Assembly (NCBI GenBank): GCA_023480605.1
Contig: JAMCWS010000398.1
Location: forward strand, 1-14,708
Reading direction: 5' to 3'
DNA: 14,708 bases
DNA from: a bacterium
Lineage (GTDB): Bacteria > Sumerlaeota > Sumerlaeia > MVZB01
Shown one piece after another: positions 1-8,397 of this stretch; position 1 is the stretch's first letter; each line of letters starts with the position of its first letter. A program made the position numbers and the translations under genes. Under the pieces are notes generated by a model. That model had not been told where the DNA came from. It made no database searches and saw only the letters and a program-made list of their open reading frames with translations.

Positions 1-537
1 CCGGGCGACGAGGGCGGCGGGGTGAACGGCCGGCTTGGAGGGTCCCGCGGGCCGGGCCTCACGCGGCGGGCGCGGGGCTGCCGGCTCGGGCGCGCGCGGC
101 GCGGGGGCGGCCGGCGGGGCCGGAGGCGCGGACGCCTCGGGGGCGGCGGCGGCTCCGGACCGGATCGGCACGGGGCGCGGAACGGCCGACACGGGCACGG
201 GCCGCGGCACAACCGGGGCGATGGGCGACGGGCGCGGCGGCAGGCCGGCCATGGGGCGCACGGGGGGAGCCGGGCGGGGCAGAGGAGGCGCTTTCTTTTC
301 GAGCGCGGGTTGAGCGGGGGCGGCCGAGGATCCCGGAGCGGGTTTGCCCACGCGCTTGGCATAGATCCGATACATCAATTGAGCGTGCTCGTCATCGATC
401 GTGGATGCGTGACTCTTGATGGCCTCATGGATATCGGCGAATTCCGGCAAGGTCCTGAATTCTTCCGCCAGGGTTGCGCTCTTGATTTCGATATCGAAAT
501 GCTGGCCGATGGACTTGGCCAAATCGTAAATTCGCAT
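1..537 (-). CDS. infB: Translation initiation factor IF-2, N-terminal part (runs off the left edge)
   Basis: IF-2 is the GTPase that places initiator tRNA on the 30S subunit. The minus-strand frame from ATG at 537 is open to base 1 (179 codons, no stop). Residues 1-60 look like the IF2_N module: they begin MRIYDLAKSIGQHFDIEIK and contain IKSHASTIDDEHAQLM, close to the family's characteristic KSH-x-S-(T/S)-x-(D/E)-DE motif. From about residue 65 the chain becomes a Pro/Ala/Arg-rich linker with repeated PRPVP motifs, typical of the unstructured region before the G domain in high-GC bacteria. The GTPase domain would lie beyond the window. A GGAG sits just upstream of the ATG. The gene follows nusA on the same strand after a 137-bp spacer, the usual nusA-infB order. 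I am confident of the family; only the N-terminal third or less is visible. Confidence 0.88.
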   Translation of the reverse strand, partial: MRIYDLAKSIGQHFDIEIKSATLAEEFRTLPEFADIHEAIKSHASTIDDEHAQLMYRIYAKRVGKPAPGSSAAPAQPALEKKAPPLPRPAPPVRPMAGLPPRPSPIAPVVPRPVPVSAVPRPVPIRSGAAAAPEASAPPAPPAAPAPRAPEPAAPRPPREARPAGPSKPAVHPAALVAR

Positions 538-630
538 ACACTCCGCTCCCGGCCCTGACATATCTTTCGACATCGCGTGGGCTCACAGATTCAGTCAATC
601 CAATATTAGAATACAGCCCCCGTGATAAGT

Positions 631-646
631 CAAGCCTGCTGGCTTG
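631..646 (-). other. Small stem-loop in the nusA-infB spacer
   Basis: CAAGCC (631-636) and GGCTTG (641-646) form a perfect 6-bp stem with a 4-base loop. A second GGCTTG at 651-656 could compete for CAAGCC. No T-run follows on either strand, so it does not look like an intrinsic terminator. It may be an RNA-processing or stability element between the two cistrons. The structure is seen in the sequence; its role is not known. Confidence 0.35.
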
Positions 647-674
647 AAAAGGCTTGTCACACGCAGATTTGCCA

Positions 675-2198
<1,524 letters not shown>

Positions 2199-2245
2199 AC
2201 TCTCCGGGGCGTTTGATGATCCGCCGGCGGGGGGCCGCGCAATGC

Positions 2246-2321
2246 CGTTTTCCCACGCCGGATTCGCCCGCCTGTGGTTTTGACGCGCCTGCCCTGGCTG
2301 TCGGAACAGGGTGGGAAAGCG
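2246..2321 (-). promoter_or_regulatory. Structured leader element upstream of nusA
   Basis: In the minus-strand RNA, TTTCCCAC (complement of 2311-2318) pairs perfectly with GTGGGAAA (complement of 2249-2256). After one mismatch the stem extends by two more pairs, giving 10 pairs in 11 positions. The enclosed loop of about 54 bases contains a further hairpin, CTGT-TCCG-ACAG. The element ends about 50 bases before the nusA start codon. The pairing is read directly from sequence; a regulatory role is inferred from its position in a long leader. No known riboswitch class was recognised. Confidence 0.4.
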
Positions 2322-2384
2322 AAATCAGAAGACGACCGCAGCGGTTACGCAGACAAGCCAAAGGCAGCCGACGCCGTTGACTCC

Positions 2385-2448
2385 AACCCTTGACGATCAC
2401 AAAAAAAAGTGGGCAACACCGCCCACTTGATTCAACCAATCAAGGGTT
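2385..2448 (-). repeat. Inverted repeat enclosing the terminator, with a competing hairpin
   Basis: AACCCTTGA (2385-2393) and TCAAGGGTT (2440-2448) are perfect 9-bp inverted arms on either side of the terminator. The right arm also takes part in a smaller perfect hairpin, CTTGATT (2426-2432) with AATCAAG (2438-2444) and a 5-base loop. That hairpin overlaps the terminator stem by three bases (2426-2428). The same RNA segment therefore has two exclusive partners, and the small hairpin and the full terminator cannot both form completely. Confidence 0.6.
2401..2428 (-). terminator. Intrinsic terminator reading toward nusA
   Basis: On the minus strand, AAGTGGGC - GGTGTT - GCCCACTT forms a perfect 8-bp stem (2407-2428) with a 6-base loop. 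It runs straight into a tract of eight T (2401-2408, the last two shared with the stem). This is a textbook rho-independent terminator. It lies about 200 bp upstream of nusA, pointing the same way. It therefore either ends an upstream minus-strand transcript or acts as an attenuator in the nusA leader. Confidence 0.85.
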
Positions 2449-2958
2449 ACTGTTCACAGGGTACTAAATCTCCCCCCCCCTCAGGGCAAGTGTAATCCGC
2501 GCAGTTATATGAAAAAACGGGTGACCCGGGCGCCCCCGGGCGGGATCGCGAAAGCCCCGAGCGCGGCGCTCGCGAACGCGCCCTGTTCCGCGGAAACGGC
2601 CCACACGCGGCTCGCCAGGTCGATACGCGGGCGTGTTTGCGCCGAAAAACAGTTTGTGCGCCCCTACGTGTCGAGTCCGGCATTGCTGAGAAAATCGCCG
2701 GAACATGGCTTCCGCGAGGGCGTGAGCCGGGGGTTGTGTAATCCTTGCCAGACCATCTTTGGCGGCGATCCGCCTGCTGCCGTACGCCCGAACAAAAAAA
2801 TGCCAAATGCGAAATGGTGGATGAATTTCCGTTTCGAGTATTGCATTTTATATTCTGCAATCGACTGAACATAACGGCACCCGCACCGTCGTTGTGGATA
2901 GTTGGTCACCGATCCGGACTGAATGGTGAAACGCCCAACGGTGGAAAAGGTCGCGCCG
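2449..2958. other. Non-coding stretch between the nusA leader and the exported glycosidase gene
   Basis: No convincing gene was found on either strand. Open frames here give Arg/Pro/Ala-rich, motif-free peptides typical of GC-rich non-coding DNA. Visible structure: a run of nine C (2472-2480); GC-rich hairpins CCCGGG-CGCC-CCCGGG (2525-2540) and TCCGGC...GCCGGA with a 15-base loop around 2676-2702; GGCGG-CGAT-CCGCC near 2761-2774; and ATTGCA...TGCAAT near 2840-2861. A T-run on the minus strand (complement of 2512-2517) follows a short CGGG-TCA-CCCG hairpin. No tRNA, tmRNA or RNase P signature was recognised. Confidence 0.45.
2826..2854 (+). promoter_or_regulatory. Possible sigma-70-type promoter for the exported glycosidase gene
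   Basis: TATATT (2849-2854) matches the -10 consensus at five of six positions. With a 17-base spacer, TTTCCG (2826-2831) is a poor -35. The segment is much more AT-rich than its surroundings and lies about 105 bp before the chosen start codon. It is a weak call based on the -10 box and base composition only. Confidence 0.22.
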
Positions 2959-5637
2959 ATGACATCCGCAAAACTTGCCCTGGGACTCGGTATCTTTTTG
3001 CATCTGGCGCTGGCGCCAGCCGGCGGCGCGGGCGCGCCTGAAGTCGCGCGCGGCGCGCCCGAGCCTTTGGTCTCGCTCGTTGCCGACGAAGGGATCGGCG
3101 CGCCCGCCCGCCACGGCATCGCCGAGTTACTGAAGGCCCTGCGCGAAAGAGGGGTTCCCGCCGAAAAAGCCGCCTCGCTCGATCAGGCGCGGGGGCGATA
3201 CTTGATCGTCGCCGGCACGGTCGAGGCCGGCGGGTCCGCCGCGCGCTTGCTCAAGGAGGCCGGCGCCGCTCCGCCCGCGGGCGAGGAGGCGCTCGTCGTT
3301 CATCGCGGCCGCGCGGGCAACCGGGTCCTTCTTATCCTCTGCGGCGCCGACGACCGCGGGCTCATGTACGCCGCGCTCGACGCCGCCGACCGGATCGGCT
3401 GGGCGTCCGACCCGCGCGACCCGCTGAGCGAAGTGCGCGAGACGGCCGAGTGGCCCGATGTGCGCGTGCGCGCCCTTTCGGCCTACACCATGCAGCGCGC
3501 CGCGTTCGAACAGCGTTTCTACAACGAGGATTATTGGGCGCGCTATTTCGACATGATGGCGCGCAATCGGTTCAACTCTTTCACGCTCATCTTTGGTTAC
3601 GAAAACGGCGGCTTTCTGGCGCCGTGCTACCCTTACTTTTTCGACGTCGACGGATTCCCGCAGGTGCGGATGGTCGGCCTCGCGCCCGAGCAGCAACGGC
3701 GCAACCTGGCCGCACTCAACCGGATGATCGAGATGGCGCACGAGCGGGGCATCGGCTTCACCGTCGGTATCTGGGACCACATCTATCGCGCCGGCGTCCA
3801 GACGGGAGGCCTTACCGGCCCCGAGGCCGGCGGCGAGCGGCCGACGCCGGGCCTGGTCTGGGGGGTGACGGCCGACAATCTCAACGCCTTCACTGCCGCG
3901 GCGCTCGATCGCCTCCTGGTCGCCGTGCCCGCCCTGGACGCCCTCCAGTTCCGCATGCACGGCGAATCGGGCCTGAAGCCGGGCGAAATCGGCGAGTTCT
4001 GGACCAACGTGTTCCAGGTGATCCGGGCGCGCCGGCCCGATCTGCGCTTCGACGCGCGCGCCAAGGAACTCCCCGACAGCGTCATCGACGCCGGCCTCCG
4101 GATGGGGATCAAGATGCGCATCTGCACAAAGTACTGGATGGAACAGATGGGCATGCCTTTCCACCCGACGCACATCAACGTCCAGAACCAGCACGACCGC
4201 CGCCACGGCTACGCCGACCTTCTCCGTTACCCGCGGCGTTACTCGATGCTGTGGCGCCTGTGGAACGGCGGAACGACGCGCGTCATGCTTTGGGGCGATC
4301 CCGACTACGCGCGACGCTTCGCCCGGAGCGCGCACCTCTACGACGGCGACGGCTACGAGGTCAACGAGCCCCTGGCGACCAAAATGGAGGCGCAGCCGCA
4401 TGACGAAAAGCCGTTCGACCTGCTGACCCCGCGCTACCGCTCCCATGACTACGAATTCGAACGCTACTGGCATTTTTTCCAGGTCTTCGGGCGGTTGGGT
4501 TACAACCCCGCCACGCCCGAGGAGGTTTGGATGCGGGAGTTCGAACGTCGCTTCGGATCGGAGGCCGCCCCGTTTGTCGCCGCCGGCCTTCACCGCGCCA
4601 GTTGGGTCCTGCCGCGCATCGTCGCCGCCGTTTATCCCTACACCAGCTTTCCGATGACGCGCGGCTGGGCCGAACGCCAGCGCCTGGGCGACCTGCCCGC
4701 CTACGCGATGAACCAGGGCAGCGACATCGCGCTGTTCGCGAGCTTCGACGACGAGGCCCGCCGCCTGCTCGAATCGGGCGAGACGGCGATGGTGCGGCCG
4801 CAGGCGACCGCCCGCTGGTTCGACGAGGCGGCCGACGACATCGAACGACAGGCCGCCGAAGCCGAAGCCCGGATTGGCGACCGGCGCGGCCCCGAGTTTG
4901 AGATGACGATGATCGACCTGCGAATCCTGGCCGGCCTGGCGCGCTTCCACTCCCGGCGCATCCCGGCGGCGATCAGTTACGACTTGTTTCGGCGCACGCA
5001 CGACCCGGCCGCCCTGGACGACGCGATCGCCGGCGAACGGCGGGCCGTGGAGGCCTGGCGCGCCCTGGCGGCGGCCGCCGGCGACGCCTATGCGCCCGAC
5101 CTTAAGATGGGCCTCCGAGAGGCAAGCCTTTGCGGCCACTGGCGCGACGAACTCCAACCCCTGGAGGCCGGCCTGGCCAGACTCGAGCAGGAGCGCCGGG
5201 CGTTCAATCCATCGCGAGATGACGGCGGGCGCAAGGGAATTTACGCCTCGATCAGGGCGGCCGTCCGGCCCGATCGGAACGGCCCGGGAACGGCGGCGAC
5301 CGCCGACCGCACGCCGCCGGTCGTAAGGCACACGCCTGTCACCACGGCGCCCGCCGGCCAACCGATCACGATCTCGGCCGAGGTCAGCGATCCTTCGGGA
5401 GTCAAGTGGGTGCGCCTGCGTTACCGCACGCTGACGCAGTTCGTCGACTACAGTACCCTTGAAATGAAGCCCGTCGGCGAGGCCGGCCGTTACGAGGCCG
5501 TCGTTCCCGCCGCACAGATCGATCCGCAATGGGATTTCATGTATTACATCGAGGCGATGGACAGCCGCGGCAATGGCCGGATCCACCCCGACTTCGAACG
5601 CGAGGCGCCCTATGTCGTCGTCCGCCTCAAGCGCTGA
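2959..5637 (+). CDS. Exported glycoside-hydrolase-like protein with C-terminal Ig-like domain
   Basis: The protein has 892 residues from ATG 2959. A signal peptide is evident (MTSAKLALGLGIFLHLALA, probable cleavage after AGGAGA near residue 26), so it should be exported. Residues about 30-150 resemble the small alpha/beta domain that precedes the barrel in GH20/GH67-type enzymes, including the typical GADDRGLMYAALDAADRIG strand-helix. A long central region follows (YWARYFDMMARNRFNSFTLIFG, then GIGFTVGIWDHIY, FRMHGESGLKPGE and ICTKYWMEQMGMPFHP). It reads like a (beta/alpha)8 barrel with acidic and His residues at strand ends. After a helical region, residues about 784-892 form an Ig-like domain (TPPVVRHTPVTTAPAGQPIT onward). 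A start at 2923 would add 12 residues before the signal peptide and lacks a ribosome site; AAAGG lies 8 bp before 2959. The gene stands alone. The substrate and exact GH family are not determined; polysaccharide or uronic-acid-containing glycan degradation is an inference. Confidence 0.72.
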   Translation: MTSAKLALGLGIFLHLALAPAGGAGAPEVARGAPEPLVSLVADEGIGAPARHGIAELLKALRERGVPAEKAASLDQARGRYLIVAGTVEAGGSAARLLKEAGAAPPAGEEALVVHRGRAGNRVLLILCGADDRGLMYAALDAADRIGWASDPRDPLSEVRETAEWPDVRVRALSAYTMQRAAFEQRFYNEDYWARYFDMMARNRFNSFTLIFGYENGGFLAPCYPYFFDVDGFPQVRMVGLAPEQQRRNLAALNRMIEMAHERGIGFTVGIWDHIYRAGVQTGGLTGPEAGGERPTPGLVWGVTADNLNAFTAAALDRLLVAVPALDALQFRMHGESGLKPGEIGEFWTNVFQVIRARRPDLRFDARAKELPDSVIDAGLRMGIKMRICTKYWMEQMGMPFHPTHINVQNQHDRRHGYADLLRYPRRYSMLWRLWNGGTTRVMLWGDPDYARRFARSAHLYDGDGYEVNEPLATKMEAQPHDEKPFDLLTPRYRSHDYEFERYWHFFQVFGRLGYNPATPEEVWMREFERRFGSEAAPFVAAGLHRASWVLPRIVAAVYPYTSFPMTRGWAERQRLGDLPAYAMNQGSDIALFASFDDEARRLLESGETAMVRPQATARWFDEAADDIERQAAEAEARIGDRRGPEFEMTMIDLRILAGLARFHSRRIPAAISYDLFRRTHDPAALDDAIAGERRAVEAWRALAAAAGDAYAPDLKMGLREASLCGHWRDELQPLEAGLARLEQERRAFNPSRDDGGRKGIYASIRAAVRPDRNGPGTAATADRTPPVVRHTPVTTAPAGQPITISAEVSDPSGVKWVRLRYRTLTQFVDYSTLEMKPVGEAGRYEAVVPAAQIDPQWDFMYYIEAMDSRGNGRIHPDFEREAPYVVVRLKR

Positions 5638-5679
5638 CGCCGATGGACCCGCCCGCCGGCGACAGGTTCAGTCAATGCC

Positions 5680-5730
5680 AGATAATAATATACAGGTATA
5701 TAAAGTTTATACTAATATATAAATTATTTC
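5680..5730. other. AT-rich spacer between convergent genes
   Basis: The 91-bp gap between the glycosidase stop (5637) and the diguanylate cyclase stop (5729) contains about 50 bp made almost wholly of A and T, in an otherwise very GC-rich window. It includes the imperfect palindrome GTATATAAAGTTTATAC (5696-5712). No classical GC-stem terminator is seen. It may serve as a bidirectional end-of-transcript region, but that is inference. Confidence 0.4.
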
Positions 5731-6685
5731 AGTGCCGCGTGGTTTCGTTATTGGTCAGCCGTCCGTCGCGCGAGCAGCAGACGCGGTTGCGCCCCGTGTC
5801 CTTGGCCGTGTAAAGGGCCATGTCGGCGGATTTGAGAAGTTGATCCTTGGCGGCCATATCAGGTTCGATGGCGGCGATCCCCAGGCTGATCGTCAGGCGG
5901 AAGGTCGTGGAATCCTTCGTGAATAGGTGATTGGCCACGGCTTCGCGAATCCGCTCGCCTTGGATGAGGGCGCCTTCGAGGTTGGTTTCGGGCAGAATGA
6001 TGGCGAATTCCTCGCCGCCGTAACGCACGGCGATGTCGTTGCCGCGGATGTTGCCCGCCACCAGGCGGCCGATCTCCTGGAGCGCGAAATCGCCCATGAG
6101 ATGGCCGTAGTTGTCGTTGCATTGCTTGAAGTGGTCGATGTCGAAGATGACGAGCGAGAGTTCCCGGCCGTAACGGCGCGAACGCTCGAACTCGCGCTGG
6201 AGTTCGCGATTGAACACGGCGCGGTTATACAAGCCGGTCAGCGCATCGTTGTTGGCCATGAAATAAAGCCGCTGGTCGGCGTCCAGCTCCTTGGTGTCGC
6301 GCAGAAAGAAGCCCAGCAGTGTCGAACCGAGCAGGATTTTGTCGCGGTCCTGGAGATGGTGCTGTTTAATGCGAACGCCATTGACGAAGGTTCCGTTGGT
6401 GCTGCCCAGGTCGGCCAGCAGGATGTCGGGGGGTTGGTCGACGTGGTCGAAGTTGTGGTAAATCAGCCGGGCGTGGGCGCGCGAGCACTTGGCGTCATTC
6501 AGAACGATGTCGCAATTGGCTTCGCGCCCGAGGGTGAGTTCGCGCCGGTCGATCCGGTGGCGTTGTTCGGTTTCCTTGCCGTCGAGTGGAATGAGCACCG
6601 GCCGCTCGGTCCAGGTGCGGGTCGTTTGCCCGAGCTGATCGGCGATCTCGTCGTCGAAAACGGTCTTTTCCGGAAACGTCCTCAT
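5729..6685 (-). CDS. FHA-GGDEF diguanylate cyclase
   Basis: Makes c-di-GMP from two GTP. The 318-residue soluble protein has an N-terminal FHA domain (about 48-105). Its phosphothreonine-binding signature is complete: GRE at 53-55, SRAH at 68-71 and GSTNGTFVNG at 94-103. A short linker follows, then a GGDEF domain (about 145-305) containing NDALTGLYNR, FDIDHFKQCND and the catalytic GGEEF at 223-227. The inhibitory I-site RxxD is present as RGND (214-217), five residues before GGEEF, so product feedback inhibition is likely. No membrane segments are seen. The start at 6685 is well supported by GGGAGG 5 bp upstream. The gene is convergent with the glycosidase and divergent from apgM. By analogy with FHA-GGDEF proteins such as Bdellovibrio DgcB, activity may be controlled by binding a Ser/Thr-phosphorylated partner; no kinase is in the window. 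Confidence 0.94.
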   Translation of the reverse strand: MRTFPEKTVFDDEIADQLGQTTRTWTERPVLIPLDGKETEQRHRIDRRELTLGREANCDIVLNDAKCSRAHARLIYHNFDHVDQPPDILLADLGSTNGTFVNGVRIKQHHLQDRDKILLGSTLLGFFLRDTKELDADQRLYFMANNDALTGLYNRAVFNRELQREFERSRRYGRELSLVIFDIDHFKQCNDNYGHLMGDFALQEIGRLVAGNIRGNDIAVRYGGEEFAIILPETNLEGALIQGERIREAVANHLFTKDSTTFRLTISLGIAAIEPDMAAKDQLLKSADMALYTAKDTGRNRVCCSRDGRLTNNETTRH

Positions 6686-7113
6686 CCAGACCTCCCGCCC
6701 GCGGCGGGGCGTCCCCCGGCACGCTTTTGCATTGCGGGGCCATCCCGGTTGACGCCACCCCGCGCCGGCCCGCGCGGACGACCGCCCGGTCAGCCGTTAC
6801 AGGCATCTTATCGGCCAGCGCCGCGCGAATGTTAAGAATGACCTGCGAATTGGTCTCATGGCGCCGCCGACCGCGCATCCCGCGCGTTCGCGGGCCTGCA
6901 CGAAGGGGCTGCACGACCCGCCGGGAGAGGCCGGGCCACATGATTGGATCGCGATCGTCATTGGCATATTTTCAGACGATCACGATCGCGAAATAGGTAC
7001 AAGGATGGCGTAAATCCGTGGTTTTTCGGGCCAAATTCCCGCTTTACATTTCCGCGCGCGGCGTCAAACTGGAACGAGGAAAAAGACGCAATCCCCGCGA
7101 GGAGCATGACACG
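6686..7113. other. Divergent intergenic region between the FHA-GGDEF gene and apgM
   Basis: No gene was found in these 428 bp. They should hold the promoters of both divergent genes, but no clear -35/-10 pair was identified. Visible elements are a short GC hairpin CCCGCG-CGTT-CGCGGG (6879-6894) and a longer near-perfect inverted repeat at 6947-6987 (listed separately). The apgM ribosome site GAGGAG (7099-7104) closes the region. Confidence 0.45.
6947..6987. repeat. Near-perfect 13-bp inverted repeat upstream of apgM, built from GATC-containing hexamers
   Basis: GATCGCGATCGTC (6947-6959) and GACGATCACGATC (6975-6987) are reverse complements with one mismatch, separated by a 15-base AT-richer loop. 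Each arm is made of hexamers (GATCGC, GATCGT; GATCAC, GATCGC) that recur in the intergenic arrays near 12046 and 13031. It lies 126-167 bp before the apgM start codon. It could be an RNA hairpin in the leader or a DNA-binding site. Confidence 0.6.
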
Positions 7114-8340
7114 ATGACGCCCCAACAAGAATTGTTGAAAAAACTTGCCTCCAAGACCGACACCAAAATCGTTCTGGTCGTCATGGACGGCGTCGGCGGC
7201 ATCCACACCGTCGATTCGGCCCAGACCGCCTTGGAGACGGCCAATACGCCCAACCTCGACGCCCTGGCCGGCCGCGGCGCCACCGGCCGTCTCATCCCCT
7301 GCGAGGTGGGCGTCACCCCCGGCTCGGGACCCGGCCACCTGGCCCTGTTCGGCTACGATCCCCTCGTCCCGGCTTACGAAATCGGCCGCGGCGTGCTCGA
7401 GGCTTGCGGCATCAACTTCCCCCTCACCCCGAGCATGGTGGCCACGCGCGGCAACTTCTGCAGCCTCGGCGCCGACGGCACAATCACCGACCGCCGCGCC
7501 GGCCGCATCCCCTCCGACGAAGGCGCCCGCATCTGCCAAAAACTCCAGAAGGCCATCCCCCGAATCGAGGATGTGAAGATCCACACCCGGCCGGTCAAGG
7601 AATATCGCTTCTGCACAATCTTCGATGGTCCGGGGCTGGAACCGTCGATCGAAGACACCGATCCCCAGAAGGTCGGCCTCGCAACCCTCCCCGCCCGCAC
7701 CACCTCGGCAACGGCGGCCGGCAAGAAGACTCAGCGTATCGTGCAGGCTTTCCTCGACCAGGCTTTCAAGGTGATGGCCGACGAACCCAAGGCCAACGGC
7801 CTCGTGCTGCGCGGTTTCGCCGTCGACCCCGGCCTGCCCAAGTTCCAGGAGTTATACAAGCTGACCCCCTGCGCCATCGCCACTTATCCGCTTTACCGGG
7901 GCGTGGCCAGCCTGGCCGGCATGGAAGTGCTCGAGACGGGCCAGACGATCGCCGACGAGGTGGCGACCCTCAAGGAAGTCTGGGATAAGTTCGATTTCTT
8001 TTTCTTCCACGTCAAAAAGACCGACTCCAACGGCGAGGACGGCAACCTGGCCGGCAAGATCAAGGTCATCGAGGAATTCGACGCCGCGCTGCCCGGCATC
8101 CTGGAAATGAAGCCCGACGTCATCGCCGTGACGGCCGACCACTGCACGCCTTACGTAATGAAGGGCCATTCGTATCACCCCGTGCCGCTGCTGATTTGCG
8201 GCCCGACGTGCGACGTCGACGCCACGGTGGCCTTCACCGAGTCGGAGTGCCTGCGCGGCAGCCTGGGCACATTCCATTCCGAGAAACTCATGGGCCTGCT
8301 GCTGGACAACGCCGGCAAGCTGCTCAAGTTCGGCTCCTGA
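7114..8340 (+). CDS. apgM: 2,3-bisphosphoglycerate-independent phosphoglycerate mutase, archaeal type
   Basis: Interconverts 3- and 2-phosphoglycerate in glycolysis and gluconeogenesis; it is a cytoplasmic metalloenzyme of the alkaline phosphatase superfamily. The 408-residue length fits the ApgM branch and is shorter than the roughly 510-residue bacterial GpmI. Metal-site motifs are intact: VVMDGVGG (D25), TADH (D342, H343) and GHSYHP (H352, H355), as is HVKKTDSNGEDGN. The probable phosphoserine nucleophile is S71 in TPGSGPGHLALFGYDP. The start at 7114 is set by GAGGAG at 7099-7104; an in-frame upstream ATG at 7018 would add 32 residues with no family match. The gene is probably monocistronic, as a terminator-like hairpin follows the stop. 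Homoserine-kinase-like relatives exist in this superfamily, but the motif set and length favour phosphoglycerate mutase. Confidence 0.94.
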   Translation: MTPQQELLKKLASKTDTKIVLVVMDGVGGIHTVDSAQTALETANTPNLDALAGRGATGRLIPCEVGVTPGSGPGHLALFGYDPLVPAYEIGRGVLEACGINFPLTPSMVATRGNFCSLGADGTITDRRAGRIPSDEGARICQKLQKAIPRIEDVKIHTRPVKEYRFCTIFDGPGLEPSIEDTDPQKVGLATLPARTTSATAAGKKTQRIVQAFLDQAFKVMADEPKANGLVLRGFAVDPGLPKFQELYKLTPCAIATYPLYRGVASLAGMEVLETGQTIADEVATLKEVWDKFDFFFFHVKKTDSNGEDGNLAGKIKVIEEFDAALPGILEMKPDVIAVTADHCTPYVMKGHSYHPVPLLICGPTCDVDATVAFTESECLRGSLGTFHSEKLMGLLLDNAGKLLKFGS

Positions 8341-8373
8341 ATTGGACCGAAGAGACCGATGGGATGTGTGTGG

Positions 8374-8397
8374 GATTCGGGGAAAGCCGGATTTTTT
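8374..8397 (+). terminator. Probable intrinsic terminator after apgM
   Basis: GATTCGG (8374-8380) pairs with CCGGATT (8387-8393) through seven base pairs, two of them G-U, around a 6-base loop. It runs into six T (8392-8397). It lies 33 bp after the apgM stop. The stem is modest, so termination may be partial and the downstream glycosyltransferase genes could be read through. Confidence 0.5.

Noticed and set aside
2560..2620. A T-loop-like GTTCGCGA flanked by GGCGC/GCGCC on the minus strand, considered as part of a tRNA (metY lies upstream of nusA in E. coli).
   Set aside because: No matching acceptor, D-arm or anticodon arm could be built around it.
2490..2744. Direct 9-bp repeat GTGTAATCC (2490-2498 and 2736-2744) as target-site duplications around a 255-bp inserted element.
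   Set aside because: No terminal inverted repeats lie just inside the two copies and no transposase is present; a chance repeat is as likely.
2509..2872. Small overlapping frames on both strands upstream of the glycosidase gene.
   Set aside because: Products are motif-free and compositionally typical of translated GC-rich non-coding DNA; no convincing ribosome site.
2923..2958. An upstream ATG for the exported glycosidase-like protein.
   Set aside because: It would put 12 extra residues before the signal peptide and has no ribosome site; ATG 2959 has AAAGG at suitable spacing. Not fully excluded.
3127..5586. An 819-codon open frame on the minus strand, antisense to the exported glycosidase gene.
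   Set aside because: Its product is Arg/Gly/Val/Asp-rich with no domain motifs; it is a side effect of GC-rich codon use in the real gene, which has a signal peptide and recognisable domains.
7018..7113. An upstream in-frame ATG for apgM.
   Set aside because: The added 32 residues match nothing in the family, and a strong GAGGAG site serves the ATG at 7114.
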